64,000 bases of DNA from Rallus limicola. Lineage: Eukaryota > Chordata > Aves > Gruiformes > Rallidae. The translations under genes were made by a program, and so were the position numbers. Shown one piece after another: positions 1 through 12,000 of the stretch. The notes beneath the pieces were generated by a model. That model made no database searches. It worked only from the letters and a program-made list of their open reading frames with translations, and had not been told where the DNA came from. Every line of letters starts with the position of its first letter. The first letter of the stretch is position 1. The DNA is taken from positions 13,831,501-13,895,500 of the forward strand of contig JAKCOZ010000007.1 of the NCBI GenBank assembly GCA_022605955.1, written 5' to 3'.

Positions 1-2484
1 CACATGGAAAACTAACTGAAGAGCCTTAAAAAAAAGAAAATCATGAATATGTGCATAACAGCACTTGTGAAGAAAACCCACAACTGTTCCCTTCTGCAGC
101 TTTAGCTTTCACAGAGACAGGCACACAAATTGTGCATTTCTGGGCAAGTGTGGGATTATCAGATTAATCAGAGTAAAAAGTTATTATTTTTCCACTGCCT
201 GCTTTTACACAGGGGGGGCTTTGTTCCCTTTTTAAGTTCTCCCCCCTACCCCACCCACCCACCCCCCTCCCAAGAAAAATTAAGTTCCTATGGCACGTTC
301 TTGGATACAACCAAGTAACAGAAACAAGACACTCTGCAGAGCAGTCACCCATTACTCTTCTGGGTTTTATTATGCTCCTCACCATGCAGCACTTTTGCTT
401 ACAAGCAGCAGTAAGGTCAAGGGACAAGCCAAGAAAAACTTTCTTAAATAAAGGCTATTGACAGGTTTTTAGCATATCTCTTGTGCTCAACAACATCTGA
501 TGCATCTCAGAACTGGCTGTACTGATGAAATACACGAAGCCCAAGGTAAGAAGAGTTCCCAGGTTAAATCCCTAAATGCTCCACTGAATATTTGCAAGGA
601 AAGCTGCTGCTTTCCATAGTGTTTATGTGATGATAACCCTTGGTCACTGGAAAATTTCAACAGCAGTTCAGACTGTTTTCTTAATAATCATTTTGGCATT
701 TAGGAGAAAGCAAATATAATCAAGTTGTTAACATACCTGATCATCCTGAGAGCTCTAGCTCCATTCCCAACTCTGGCAACAGCATATGTTTCTAAGAAGA
801 CAATTCACAGCTACTCTGCAGAAGTTGCTAAAGGGAAAAGCAAAAGCTTTGAGATAAAAATGAGTCAACTGAATTTCTTCTGACCCCTTATCACTGACTG
901 GGCTAAATCTAGCATGTCGTATTCATGAAAAAAAATAATATTGACCCAGGGGGTCTGAATATTAGAAATTATTGACAATCTTCATTTGTTCATCCAGGCA
1001 CACACGGGCATTTTGTAGTTCTAATGAGACAGTGAAGAGAGGTCTGATGCAGTGTGGGTACATCCAGGGTCCAAGCAGCCCATCACCTGGTTAGCTCCTA
1101 GCAGAGTGGCTCAGACTGTTCAATACCAAGATCAGGCCTCCTCTTCATCCAGCTGCAGGCCTTCAGATTTCAAAATGGCTTTTGGGAATCAAACATGCAC
1201 TAAAGCATTTCCCTGTCTTGGTATCAGATGTCAGTACTGTTCTTCATCCTGCTTCCCCCCATCCCTCCTACACTGAAGTGTGAAAAGTTTCAATCCCTCT
1301 TACAGCTGCTGCATATCTTGCAAACTTACTCAAATTTATTTCCACTCAGATTTCACACACAGACCAAAGGTTAAAGAAAATAATTGAAGCAGTATCATGA
1401 AAAGCAAAGGCAACCTTGAATGCAAAGACTCAGTTACCTTCCCTACAGGAAAACTAAACTCCATGTTACTTATTCCTGGACCCTACGTAAGAGTGAGAAC
1501 AAAAATCAGGACAATAGAGAAAGATTTCAGGAAGATCGATCACCCTAATTTGACTGGACGTAACTGCATTCCATTGCTTTAGAAGGAAGTCAGTCATCTG
1601 GTCCACAGCAGCTAAGCTCCAGTTATCTCAAATCTTCATGTCACCGGAGGGAAGGCAGGCAGATGCTGGCACACACTTCTCTTCCTAACACAGAGCTCTG
1701 CCCACACTGTCACCACGCAGCCCTGAGGCATCTGCCTACCTGCCCTATGCCAGATTTTGGGAGAGGGAGGCTGAGCCAGTTAAGTGAGCTAATGCAAACA
1801 GATGAATAGCAAAAACAGTGCTCAGTAGCAAAAGCTAAAAATAATTATAACTTGTCAGACAAAAAACAGATGCAGCAGAAAATTTTATAAGAAAGATGAA
1901 ATCCGATGGAAACTTTTGTTCAAGTTTCCCAATTTTAAACGTTAAAAGCTCCAGGGCAGCTCTGCTCCATTTTGTCTTTTGAGACCGTGGATGCAAAGCC
2001 TACAGGTATAGGCCTGCCATGGGATGGAGCTAGAGAAACTACAGCTGGAAACCTCTCTGCAGCTCCCTGCTATGCCGAGAGTCCCCAAGACCTCTAGGCG
2101 ACAATAAGCACTCTGACTCCTACAGAAATCTCAGCTCTAGCAATTTCACAGCCAAATTACTGGCTGCAGAGAAAGGTGCTCCTTAACACCACCAGCACCC
2201 TCCCCCAAGTTTCCAGGGTTCCTACTGTGCAGTTGTTGGCATGAAACTCTGAGATCACAACCCTTGAGCCGCATGAATGTTACCATCAGGGCTGGCCCTC
2301 TCATGGCTTTCAGGTTTCACAGGCACCACAGTATCAGTGCTGCACACTGATATAAGTGAAACATCACAGTCATTTCTTTAAATACCTTCATCTGTCTCAA
2401 ACAGATTTCTAAGCTAAATGGAGAACACCAGGTATCATACAGCTTAGAAACACACCACGTAACGAAGCGTTAAACTCTGCACTC
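1..2484. other. intergenic, downstream of ATP6V1H
   Basis: AT-rich sequence with no conserved coding frame. Apart from the C-rich tract at 241-272 and a G run at 212-218 I see no feature. Confidence 0.7.
241..272. repeat. C-rich tract with G-quadruplex motif on the minus strand
   Basis: Repeated C runs of 3-6 separated by one or two bases (CCCCCCTACCCCACCCACCC and on). The minus strand therefore has at least six G runs, a textbook quadruplex pattern; the plus strand could form an i-motif. Confidence 0.75.
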
Positions 2485-2797
2485 TGGAGGTTGTGGTGAG
2501 CTGGGGGTCGGCCTCTTCTCCCGTGTAGACAGTGATAGAACTAGAGGGAATGGTGTCAAGCTGCGCCAGGGGAGATTCAGGCTGGACATTAGGAAGCACT
2601 ACTTCTCAGAAAGGGTAGTCAGGCACTGGAATGCACTGCCCTGGGAGGTGGTGGAGTCACCAACCCTGGGGGTGTTCAAGGAGAGACTGGATGTTGTATT
2701 GAGGGACATGGTTTAGTGGGAGCTGGTAGTAATAAGTGAATGGTTGGACTGGATGATCTTTTAGGTCTTTTCCAACCTTGACAATTCTGTGATTCTG
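2485..2797 (+). mobile_element. CR1 retrotransposon, 3' end
   Basis: A 5'-truncated CR1. It covers the last part of ORF2 (degenerate RTRGNG...[19 protein letters not shown]...[14 protein letters not shown] frame), the 3' UTR with TGGACTGGATGATCTTTTAGG, and the tail ATTCTGTGATTCTG. Confidence 0.9.
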
Positions 2798-3857
2798 CAC
2801 CAGAGTAAAGCTAGCAGAGCAACAGAGGGAAGGTATTTGCACAATACTTGAACACAATATTTAGATTTTTCAGGACAACCCTGTAAGCAATTTTGTTTCA
2901 TGTTATAGTTAGGTTACTTCTAGCTGCCGAAAAATAGGAGGGGTTACCATTGGTGTCATTCATCATCTTTACACACAAAATACCAACCCAAATCCCCTTT
3001 ACCAAGCAGTGCTTCAGTGCTCCCTTCAGTCAAGGAAGCAACACAAACGTCTGGGTTTGAAGATGGGGCCGTATTCCTTCCCCATTAATGCTCTGTCATG
3101 GTCCTTGTGCCCAACTGTAATAAGACCAATCTTTTATAACATCTTCAAGGTAGGTCTTGAGCTATGCTTACATCAGCAAGGAGTGCTCTGTAAAGCAAGA
3201 CATTTAGCACTAAGAATCCAGTTCCCACTCTGCATGCACTTAAAAGGGACAAAAATCTTACCTGGTCCAGTGGACTGAACACTTACCAAGTAGCCAAGAC
3301 ACAGGGATGTATATCCTGCAGTTTAGCCTTACCAGAGAGGAACCTCATTCATGTACTGATACCTCATTCAAGTGAAGCAAATTGAAGTGTGAGAACCAGG
3401 AAAGACTCAAGATTTATTTCAAAAGCAAGACAAAAATGGCAGTGTAGGTGCACTCCTGTTCTCCGAACAGCAATGCATGCCACCAAGGTAATCCTCATCA
3501 CTGCATGAACATGGAGCACTAAGATAAAATGCTTTCAGATAACTCTCACCCCATTTAAAGTCAGTTTAATTATTTTTAGGCTTCAGCTTCTATCCTCATG
3601 GTACTAACCTCCATGCCAAGCTTAAGCCACCTATATGTAGAATGAAGCAGAGTGCTTGTAGCTGGCCAAGAAATCACTGCTATCCCTAAAAATCTCCTCT
3701 CTCCATTGTAACAATGGTCAAATTTTAGGTTTTTATGATGAAAATCCAGACTAGAGATTGGGTAAGTAAAGTTTTTTTCAACTTGTTGGGGTTTTATGTG
3801 ATGACAAATTATCCTAAGCTTCCTCAGAGACTTGCACAATAGAAGACTACTGATAAG
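2798..3857. other. intergenic between two CR1s
   Basis: No gene or repeat recognised. Short open frames show no family signature. Confidence 0.6.
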
Positions 3858-5303
3858 ATTAATCATAGAATGGTCTGGGTTGGAAAGGAGTTCCACCCCC
3901 CACCACAGGCAGACACCAACCTCCAGGCCTGGATCTACACAAGGTTGCCCAGAGCCCCATCCAATCTGGCCTTGAACACCTCCAGGGATGGGACATCCAC
4001 CACTACTCTGGGCAGCCTGTTCCAGCACCTCACCACTCTCTCTGTAAAAACCCTTCCCCCTAATATCTAATCTAAAACTTCCTTCCTTTAGTTTTAATCC
4101 ATTCCCCCTTGTCCTGCCATTGTCTACTCTTCTAAAAAGTTGATTCCCCTCCTGTTTGTATGCTCCCTTCAGGTACTGGAAGACTGCAATGAGGTCCCCC
4201 TGAAGCCTTCTCTTCTCCAGGCCGAACAAGCCCAGCTCCCTCAGCCTCTCCTCCTATGGAAGGTGCTCCAGCCCTCTAATTGTCCTCATGGCCCTCCTCT
4301 GAACCCTCTCCAAGTTCTACATCTTTCTTGTACTGGGGGCCCCAGATCTGGACACAGCTTCACAAGGGCAGAGTAGAGAGGGACAATCACCTCCCTGTCC
4401 CTGCTGGCCACCCCTCTTCTGATGGAGCCCAGGATACCATTGGCCTTCCAAGCTGCAAGAGCACACTGCTGGCTCGTGTTAAGTTTCTCATCTACCAGAA
4501 TCCCCAAGTCCTTCTCAGCAGGGCTACTCTCAAGGAGCTCTTCTCCCAGTCTGTATCTATGTCTGGGATTCTTCTAGCCCAAGTGCAACACCTTACACTT
4601 GGCAGTGTTGAACCTCATTAGGGTCACCCAGGCCCACCTTTCCAGCCTGTCGAGATCCCTCTGGATGGCTTCCTTTCCTTCTGTGGTGTCAACTACACTG
4701 CTCAGCTTGGTGTCATCCACAAACTTGCTGAGGTTGCACTCAATTCCATCATCGATGTCATTGACAAAGATGTTAAAGAGCACCAGTCCCAAGACAGACC
4801 CCTGGGGGACCCTGCTTGTCACTGGCCTCCACCTGGACATAGAGCCATTGACCAGCACCCTTTGTCTATGTTCAGCCAACCAGTTTCTTATCCACTGGAT
4901 GGTCCACCCATCAAATCCACATCTCTCCAATTTAGAGATAAGGATGTGGTGGGGGATTGTGTCAAAGGCCTTGCACAAGTCCAGGTAGATGACATCGGTG
5001 GCCTTCCCTTTATCTACCGATGCCTTCTATGATGTCACTCCATCATAGAAGGTCACCAGATTGGTAAGGCACGACCTTCCCTTGGTGAAGCTGTGCTGGC
5101 TGTCCCAGATCACACACTCATCACTCATGTGCTCCCACATGTTGTCCAGGAGGATCTGTTCCATGATCTTCCCAGGCACAGAGGTGAGGCTCACAGGCCT
5201 GTAATTCCCTGGGTCTTCCTTGCTCCCTTTCTTATAACTGGGAGTGATGTGACCCATTTTCCAGTCCCCGGGGAACCTTTCCTGACAGCCACGACTTTTC
5301 AAA
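3858..5303 (-). mobile_element. CR1 retrotransposon, 1.45 kb with broken reverse-transcriptase ORF
   Basis: The longest transposon copy in the window. On the minus strand it starts inside the RT domain and runs to the tail near 3858 (plus-strand AATCATAGAATGG). Frame pieces include [69 protein letters not shown] and the catalytic-box relative FVDDT at 4709-4723. The RT reading frame is broken near 5000-5040, where a short inverted duplication sits, and again near 4510-4575, so it is a dead copy. It lies just beyond the 3' end of ATP6V1H. Confidence 0.95.
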
Positions 5304-5699
5304 TATGATGGAGAGCCATGTTCTCACCTTTGTTTTCTTTTAATTCTAAAAAGGCACCACAAGAATATTAACTGCTTAGCATTGCAAGTGCCTGGAACAA
5401 AGCTGCTATACATGCAATGAGACTGTTTTTCCATGCCAGTCCAATATCATCTTTGATTTATTGATGCTTACATCTTTTTTACTATCAGGAATGACAAAAC
5501 AGAGAAAAGATTGATAGCCAAATTATTTGGCTTGATATAAAGGAAATACAATAGATTTTAAAGTGTCACCAGACCCCTAACATTTACAACTATTTTTAGT
5601 AACAAAGAGACCCCATGAAAGTCTATGTTCGATTACCACAATTGTTTTCTTCTGCAAGAAGAGACCAATTGTTCTAGGCTAGTTGTAACATGGAATGTT

Positions 5700-5981
5700 T
5701 ATCCTTTAATAACATTCTTTATTATGAGAATAAATACATAAAACAAATGCAATATATTAGCCACATTTCTTCATATACATTCAGAATATAACAGGAAGTT
5801 AATAGGCATAATCATCAGAACTAGTTGAACGAACAAATTTTTACTAAGCCAACAACACTGGAGGAAAGCCAGAGAATTTATGTGCTAATAGTGGGCAAAG
5901 AACATGTGATTTCAATTATTTCCTTGGTATTAATTTAAAGACAAACATCCTGTAGTTCTAAGCATGAATTGACAGAAGTGT
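5700..5981 (-). terminator. ATP6V1H: ATP6V1H 3' UTR and poly(A) signals
   Basis: On the minus strand AATAAA lies at 5718-5723, with an ATTAAA variant just after it at 5705-5710, about 260 bp beyond the stop. A further AATAAA at 5457-5462 could end a longer transcript. The exact cleavage site cannot be seen. Confidence 0.6.
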
Positions 5982-6042
5982 TTAGCTCCTTGCGGTGGCC
6001 GTTTGAGGTTGTTCTGACTGCAGCTGCTTTCCGAGGTATTCC
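5982..6042 (-). CDS. ATP6V1H: ATP6V1H terminal coding exon 14, residues 461-480 and stop
   Basis: Completes the tryptophan codon, then encodes [19 protein letters not shown] and TAA (5982-5984). The acceptor is TTGTTTCAG. It is separated from exon 13 by the longest intron of the gene (13.9 kb). Confidence 0.97.
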
Positions 6043-9000
6043 CTGAAACAACAAAGAGTGAGGAGTAGGATAATGCTGGGAAATATGAAGTAGAGAAAGG
6101 GGAGAAAGCTTTAAGTTTAGACATATTCAAACAATGTCCACTAATATTTGATAGCCAACTGGTGCTATCATCTATCCCTTCAGAAATAAGGTACAAACCC
6201 AGCATCAACAAAACTGATGATCTTTAAAGTGTTTACCTCACTGTATTTTGAAGTGCATTAAGTCATTTATCTTATACCTGTTTTCTCAGCACTGGAACAA
6301 ACACCCCCCCAAATTCAGAGTGTTTGCCTTGAACAACAATACCCAACTTCTATAGAAAAATGCTGCACAATTCCTCTGAATGTTCCCATCTTTCACTGTC
6401 TCTCATGAAAGCAGCTCAACACTTCACAGAACCACAAAGAAGCTGAAAGAGGTCTTTAGTAATATCTGGGTTGTTGCTTGCTACAAGAAAATAAACTTCA
6501 ATAATTGTACTACTGTATCAGCTCAAAGAGAGGTTTCAGGACCTGTGAAATGTAGGCGTTCTTTTTCCATTTCTGATCATACACTTAGCACCACAGTTTC
6601 TCTCACTACACAGGTATTTTTCAACCTACACAGGTTAAACATTAAAAGCAGTTCAGAGAAATGATGTTTGAAATGAAGCTTTCTTTAAAAAACCCTCAAG
6701 ATTATGCACTTTTGCTTTATTTAAAATTAAGAAAAAAAGAGATTGGTTCTTGCTGCACATTTCAAAAACTTTTCAGTTTTGAATCCTGAGGAGCAGCTGT
6801 TCCCTCTGCATTACAATTCCTGTTGCAAAATTAAGTTTAGCATCCCAACTCCACCACCCAACAGCACTTCTGAGTTTTAAAGTTAAGTACCTAGAAAAGC
6901 ATAATTCCTATACAAGTATTGTGTTGACTTTCAACTCCACTAGCAATCCAAGTAATACAGAATTTGTATGCTGAGCTGTGCTATGACACGTCCCCTCACA
7001 GCTTTTTCGGGTGTTGCTGCAGAACCGCAATGTTACAATGTTTGGGCTGCACTGAAAATAGGTCTCTTGATCATAACAGGTAAGTTACCACCCTCAAAGT
7101 AGAAGCTCCTGATTGCAAAGAAGGAAACAAGCTGCTCTCTTGTGGATTTGCAGGACTCAAAATTGTACCAACACAATAAACAAAAATTTGAATGTCAACC
7201 TGAAAACATAGCTTGGAACTATGGATGAGCTTCCAAAATCACCAGACCTTCTGCTCCCTCCGAGTTTGGTTGGTTTGTTGGGTTGTATTGGCTGGTTGTT
7301 TTTTTTTCTTTATTTCATGCCTATACATGAAATACTTGCCTAGTATTTCTTGACTAACATCCAGCCTTGAAAGCAACTGACGCTTGCTGCATGTACATGG
7401 CTCTGCTCACAGCATCACAAGGCTGCAAAGTTATTCATTCTTAAAGCACACAAACCATTTTGCATATGATATTCCTATGCAATTACTTATTAGTAGGAAA
7501 ACCAACCAAGCTAACAATCCCTAACATTACAACTATTGCACAGCCCACATTGGTTCAGATGTATGTCCAAGGCTTACTAAAATCCAACCACAGCACAGTG
7601 TAGGCACAGAGAAGGCAGAGCAGTAGCATGTTTTGTAGGTAATTAGTGCCTTAAAAGACATATTCAACTTCTAAGGGCATTCAGTAGGCAGTACATTACC
7701 TTACCTACAAAAAACTTTTACTTCAGTTGTTGATTAGCAGGCGTGAGGTTTAAGTCCTGCTCTACGCTGTGCTGGTGCAGCTGCACCTGGAGTACTGGGT
7801 GCGGTTTTGGGCTCCACAGTACAAGAGGGACATAAAGATATTGGAGAGTGTCCAGAGGAGGGCAACAAGGATGGTGAAAGGTCTGGAGGAAAAGTCTTAT
7901 GAGGAGACAGTGAAGTCCCTTGGTTTGTTCAGCCTGGAGGAGACTGAGGGGAAAGGTCATTCTGGTCTATGGCTTCCAGACAAGGAGGAGCAGATGCCAG
8001 GTGCTGATCTCCTCTCTTCAGTGACCAGTGATAGAACTTGAGGGAATGGTATGAAGCTGTGACAGAGGAGGTTTAGATGGGGTGTTAGGAAGAGGTTCTT
8101 AAAGTCAGAGGATGGTTGGGAACTGGCACAGGCTCTCCAGGGAAGTAGTCACAGCGCTGAGGTTGACTGAGCTCAAGAAAGGTCTGGACGCTGCACTCAG
8201 TCCCATGCTCTGACTTGTCTGGCCCTGTGTGGAGCCAGGAGTTGGACTTGATGATCCTTATGAGCCCCTTCCAACTCAGGAGATTTTATGATTCTATGAC
8301 AAAAAACACTCTTGTCCCATTCCCCATATAAAATGAGTATCTGCAGTTACTACTCTATGCTGACATCACAGAATCACAGAATTACAAGAATTACATGCTG
8401 CAAATCCAAGTGAAAATCCCACAGTGTCCCTACCCCATCACTTCTTTATTCATTACCAAGGGTCACTGAACAGCAAACACACTTGTCCCACCTGCTGTGA
8501 CAAGTACCACTTAGTCTTCTATTTGGTTATGTCCAATTGACTGTCAATGGTTAACCTAGGACAAGTTCTTGCATGGCCTACGCCTGAGGAGGGAAGGGAT
8601 AGGAGGGGTTTAGATGGCTTCTCAAGGTAAAGCTTTCCTGTGCAGCCTTAGGACAGCAGACTGATTGGTTACTCTGACAGGCCTTGGTCACTGCTCCCTC
8701 CCATCTTTCACTAAAAAACTCAAGCTACTGTGAGTAGCTTCAGTAGACCCCTAGCCTCAGCCTGTTAAAATACATACCAAGAGGGTAAGAAAACTGAAGG
8801 GATTTTTTTTGTTTGTGGTTTCTTTGGTGTTTTTCTGGGTTTGTTTTGTTGTTTGCTTTTTTTTTGGGGGGGAGGGGGAGTTAAACACTGGTATTTCATC
8901 ACATCAGGAGGCTAAGCACTGTAATCACACACTACAAAAGGATGTATGATGAAAGGACAGATCTTGCCACCAACATAAATCACTTCACAAAATATTCAGA

Positions 9001-12000
9001 GAAGCATCTGAGATTAGAAATGCACACTACAATGGAGAGTAATGAGGTAATACTTGATTTTTAAAATTACAAGCTATAAAACCCATTAATTGGGCTACTT
9101 CTCCCTACTTTAAACTTTTGTTAGTCCTTCTTTGTAACTTCAGAAAAAGACCACTTTTACAGTAACAAACATCCTGGTTGGTCTTTACAAGCACATCAAG
9201 TTTAAGATGGTTAAATTCAGAAGCAAAACTATATGACATGAGCAAGACCACTACTGGCAGACATTCAGCATGCCTGATCAGCTCATATTATAGACTAAGA
9301 GAAAACCTATCTTGGTAACATTTAACATAGGTGAACTTCAGGGCCCACAAACACCACGTCCCTCAATACACAATCTCAGCAGTAACACCATGTTCCACTC
9401 TAACCAGGCCAAGCAGATCTGCAGAGTGGTGCTCAATAAGCTATCCAGAAGACACAGAAAATTCAAGTAAGAAATTCATGGAAAAAACCCAAAATATTGT
9501 CCTGGTCAACAACAATTTAGTTACCAATTCTTTCTACTAGAAAGTTGCCTTTTATCTTGAGTAGGCACTGTGTTATTGCATATATTAGGGGTTAGAACTA
9601 GATTATTTTTGAGGTCCCTTCGAACCCAAACCACTCTGTTGTTCTACATAATATTTCAAAAGCCAGATGGAAATAGTAAACTCTGGATATTTTTAAGGTA
9701 GCCTGCAACAGCTCCTAGTAGCACTATCCTGGAAGCAGCACTAAAAACCACACAACCAAGAACAAGAAGGCAATTAATTCATCATCCTTCAGCATTAATC
9801 ATTAAGATGTAAAGTTCATTGATCAAAGACCCAAGTACTTTGAAAGTTCACACATGTAAGTTTAGCTCTATGAAGCAAAAAGTTCTGCTTCGACCATCTT
9901 CCTTGTACTGGAACAAAGTCAGTTTAAGGGTCAGTTTTAGTCCCCTTCTGACTACTTTTAATATAAACCCATCCTTATTACAAAGCAAAAAAAGCTTTGC
10001 ATCTACAGTTAATTGCATTCAAACCTGAAACAACTGGTTCAGTGTAAGTTTACAAGAGCACAAACTATTACCTCTGTGCTGCAGAACAGCATCAAAACAC
10101 ACAGGTGTGGCACAACACTTCAGAGTAATTACACAATCCTCCATTTCTCAACTAAAGCTCAGATCAACAAAACTTGAACCACCACATTTTCTCACTCCCT
10201 TGGTCATTCAGAAGGCTGGTTTTGAGGCCTAAGTAATTTCCATTTCCAGATTCATCTTTCCTTCATATTAAAATAACTAAGTAAGATTCCTTCCACACCA
10301 GCAATTTCCCCTTCTTGGGGCCTAATCTTTAAACACACAATTTTCTGCAGTACCCAAAGTGCTTTTTCCAGGAAGAAAAGGAAGCTTGGAGGTGAATACA
10401 TGAACTTGTTTCTTCCTTCAGATTCATTTAATTGGTTTTGTTGGCACGTGAGATACTGACATCCTCGAGCTGAGATACATGCAAGTACCATAATAATTGC
10501 AGCAAGCATTTAAAGCTCATTTAGGAAAATGCACAAGAAACTGATCCAAAACATAAGCTACCAAGTTCAGCAAGGATAGAATAAGGGGACTTGCAAATGG
10601 GCACAAGACCCTACCTGAAAGTTCTACGCTAATTTTCAGAGATTGAGCAAAGGACCATTGAAAAAAACAAACAAACTATGAGAGACTGTAAAGTTTTAAG
10701 GTTTCCAACAGATTTTCCAAGGTCATGCACTAAAAAGAACAAGCTTTGCCATTTAAAAACTACTAATTTTAGAGGTATGGTCCAGTTAGATTGTCCTTTA
10801 AGGAAAACTGGAAATTCTTCTTTTCAGAAGATGAAACATAGAAGAAAAGAATCACAGGATCATAGAATTGTCTTAGTTGGAACAGACCTTTCAGATCACC
10901 AAGTCCAACCATCAACCTGCCAAAAACACATCCATATGCACCACATCCACCCAGCTTTTACAGACCTCCAGGGATGGCAACACCACCACCTCCCTGGGCA
11001 GCTCCTTCCAATGCCTGACAACCCTTTCTGAAGGGCGACTTTTTTCCTATTCTCTCTTTTCTAATAAAACCTATTTCAAATACTGCTTAAATCCAATTTA
11101 TTGAAGAACTACATTATAAAAAAAATTACTTTGTCTTCAACATCTGTAATTTCTACCTTGTTTTAGCAGACTGAGATTCCTAAGAAGCAGAAAGCTTTCC
11201 CTTGACAAGATAAAAATAATGATTTTAGGTTTATATTTAGATAGAGAAAAAAGCCCTATGGTTTTGAAAGTGAAAAATGAAAAGCTCGTTCTTCCCTTTA
11301 TGAAAGGGTACAGAAGCATAATAAAGCTACAATAAAGGGTCTGCCACATGACTCAAGCAACTCAAATGACACTGCAACTCAAAATACACTGCTACAAACG
11401 AATCAAAGATACAATGAATATTTAAACAAGTTCAGAGGACAGGCAGCAGATGGAATAGTTTGAACAAATTTGCCATCTATATGTTGCATTTCTTCTATGG
11501 GTCTAATAACCTGGATTTGTTGAGACTGAACCATTTTAATCACTTATTGTGGCTTTACAAAAAGGTATTTGAGGTGCACAACTGATGTAAATTAATCCCT
11601 TGAAAGTACTGGGCTGGTAAGTGCTAGACTGCTGCAAAAACTCCACAGATGTGACAATCCCTGGAACCTTCTAAGCAAGAGTCATGAAGTGGCGACACCA
11701 GGACAAGGTTGCAACCATCTCTCAAGTCCCCATCTAATCCAGCAGAGGACAAAGCTGGAAGGGTCACCCTCAAACCCATTCCAGTCACATGTGCCTGCCT
11801 TTGTCAATGGTGAGACACTGGGGTTCTGTTTTCCATTTAACTCTCAAGTGAATTGTTTCCTCCCAATAATTCTAGACTTCCACTTCACAACTTCACATGC
11901 AAGCCATAAAGAAACATCAGATCAATGAGCTCCTATACCAAGGCTATTACTCAATCTTTATTAGATTATAAAAAGAAAAATATCTATGAAATTCAATTCA

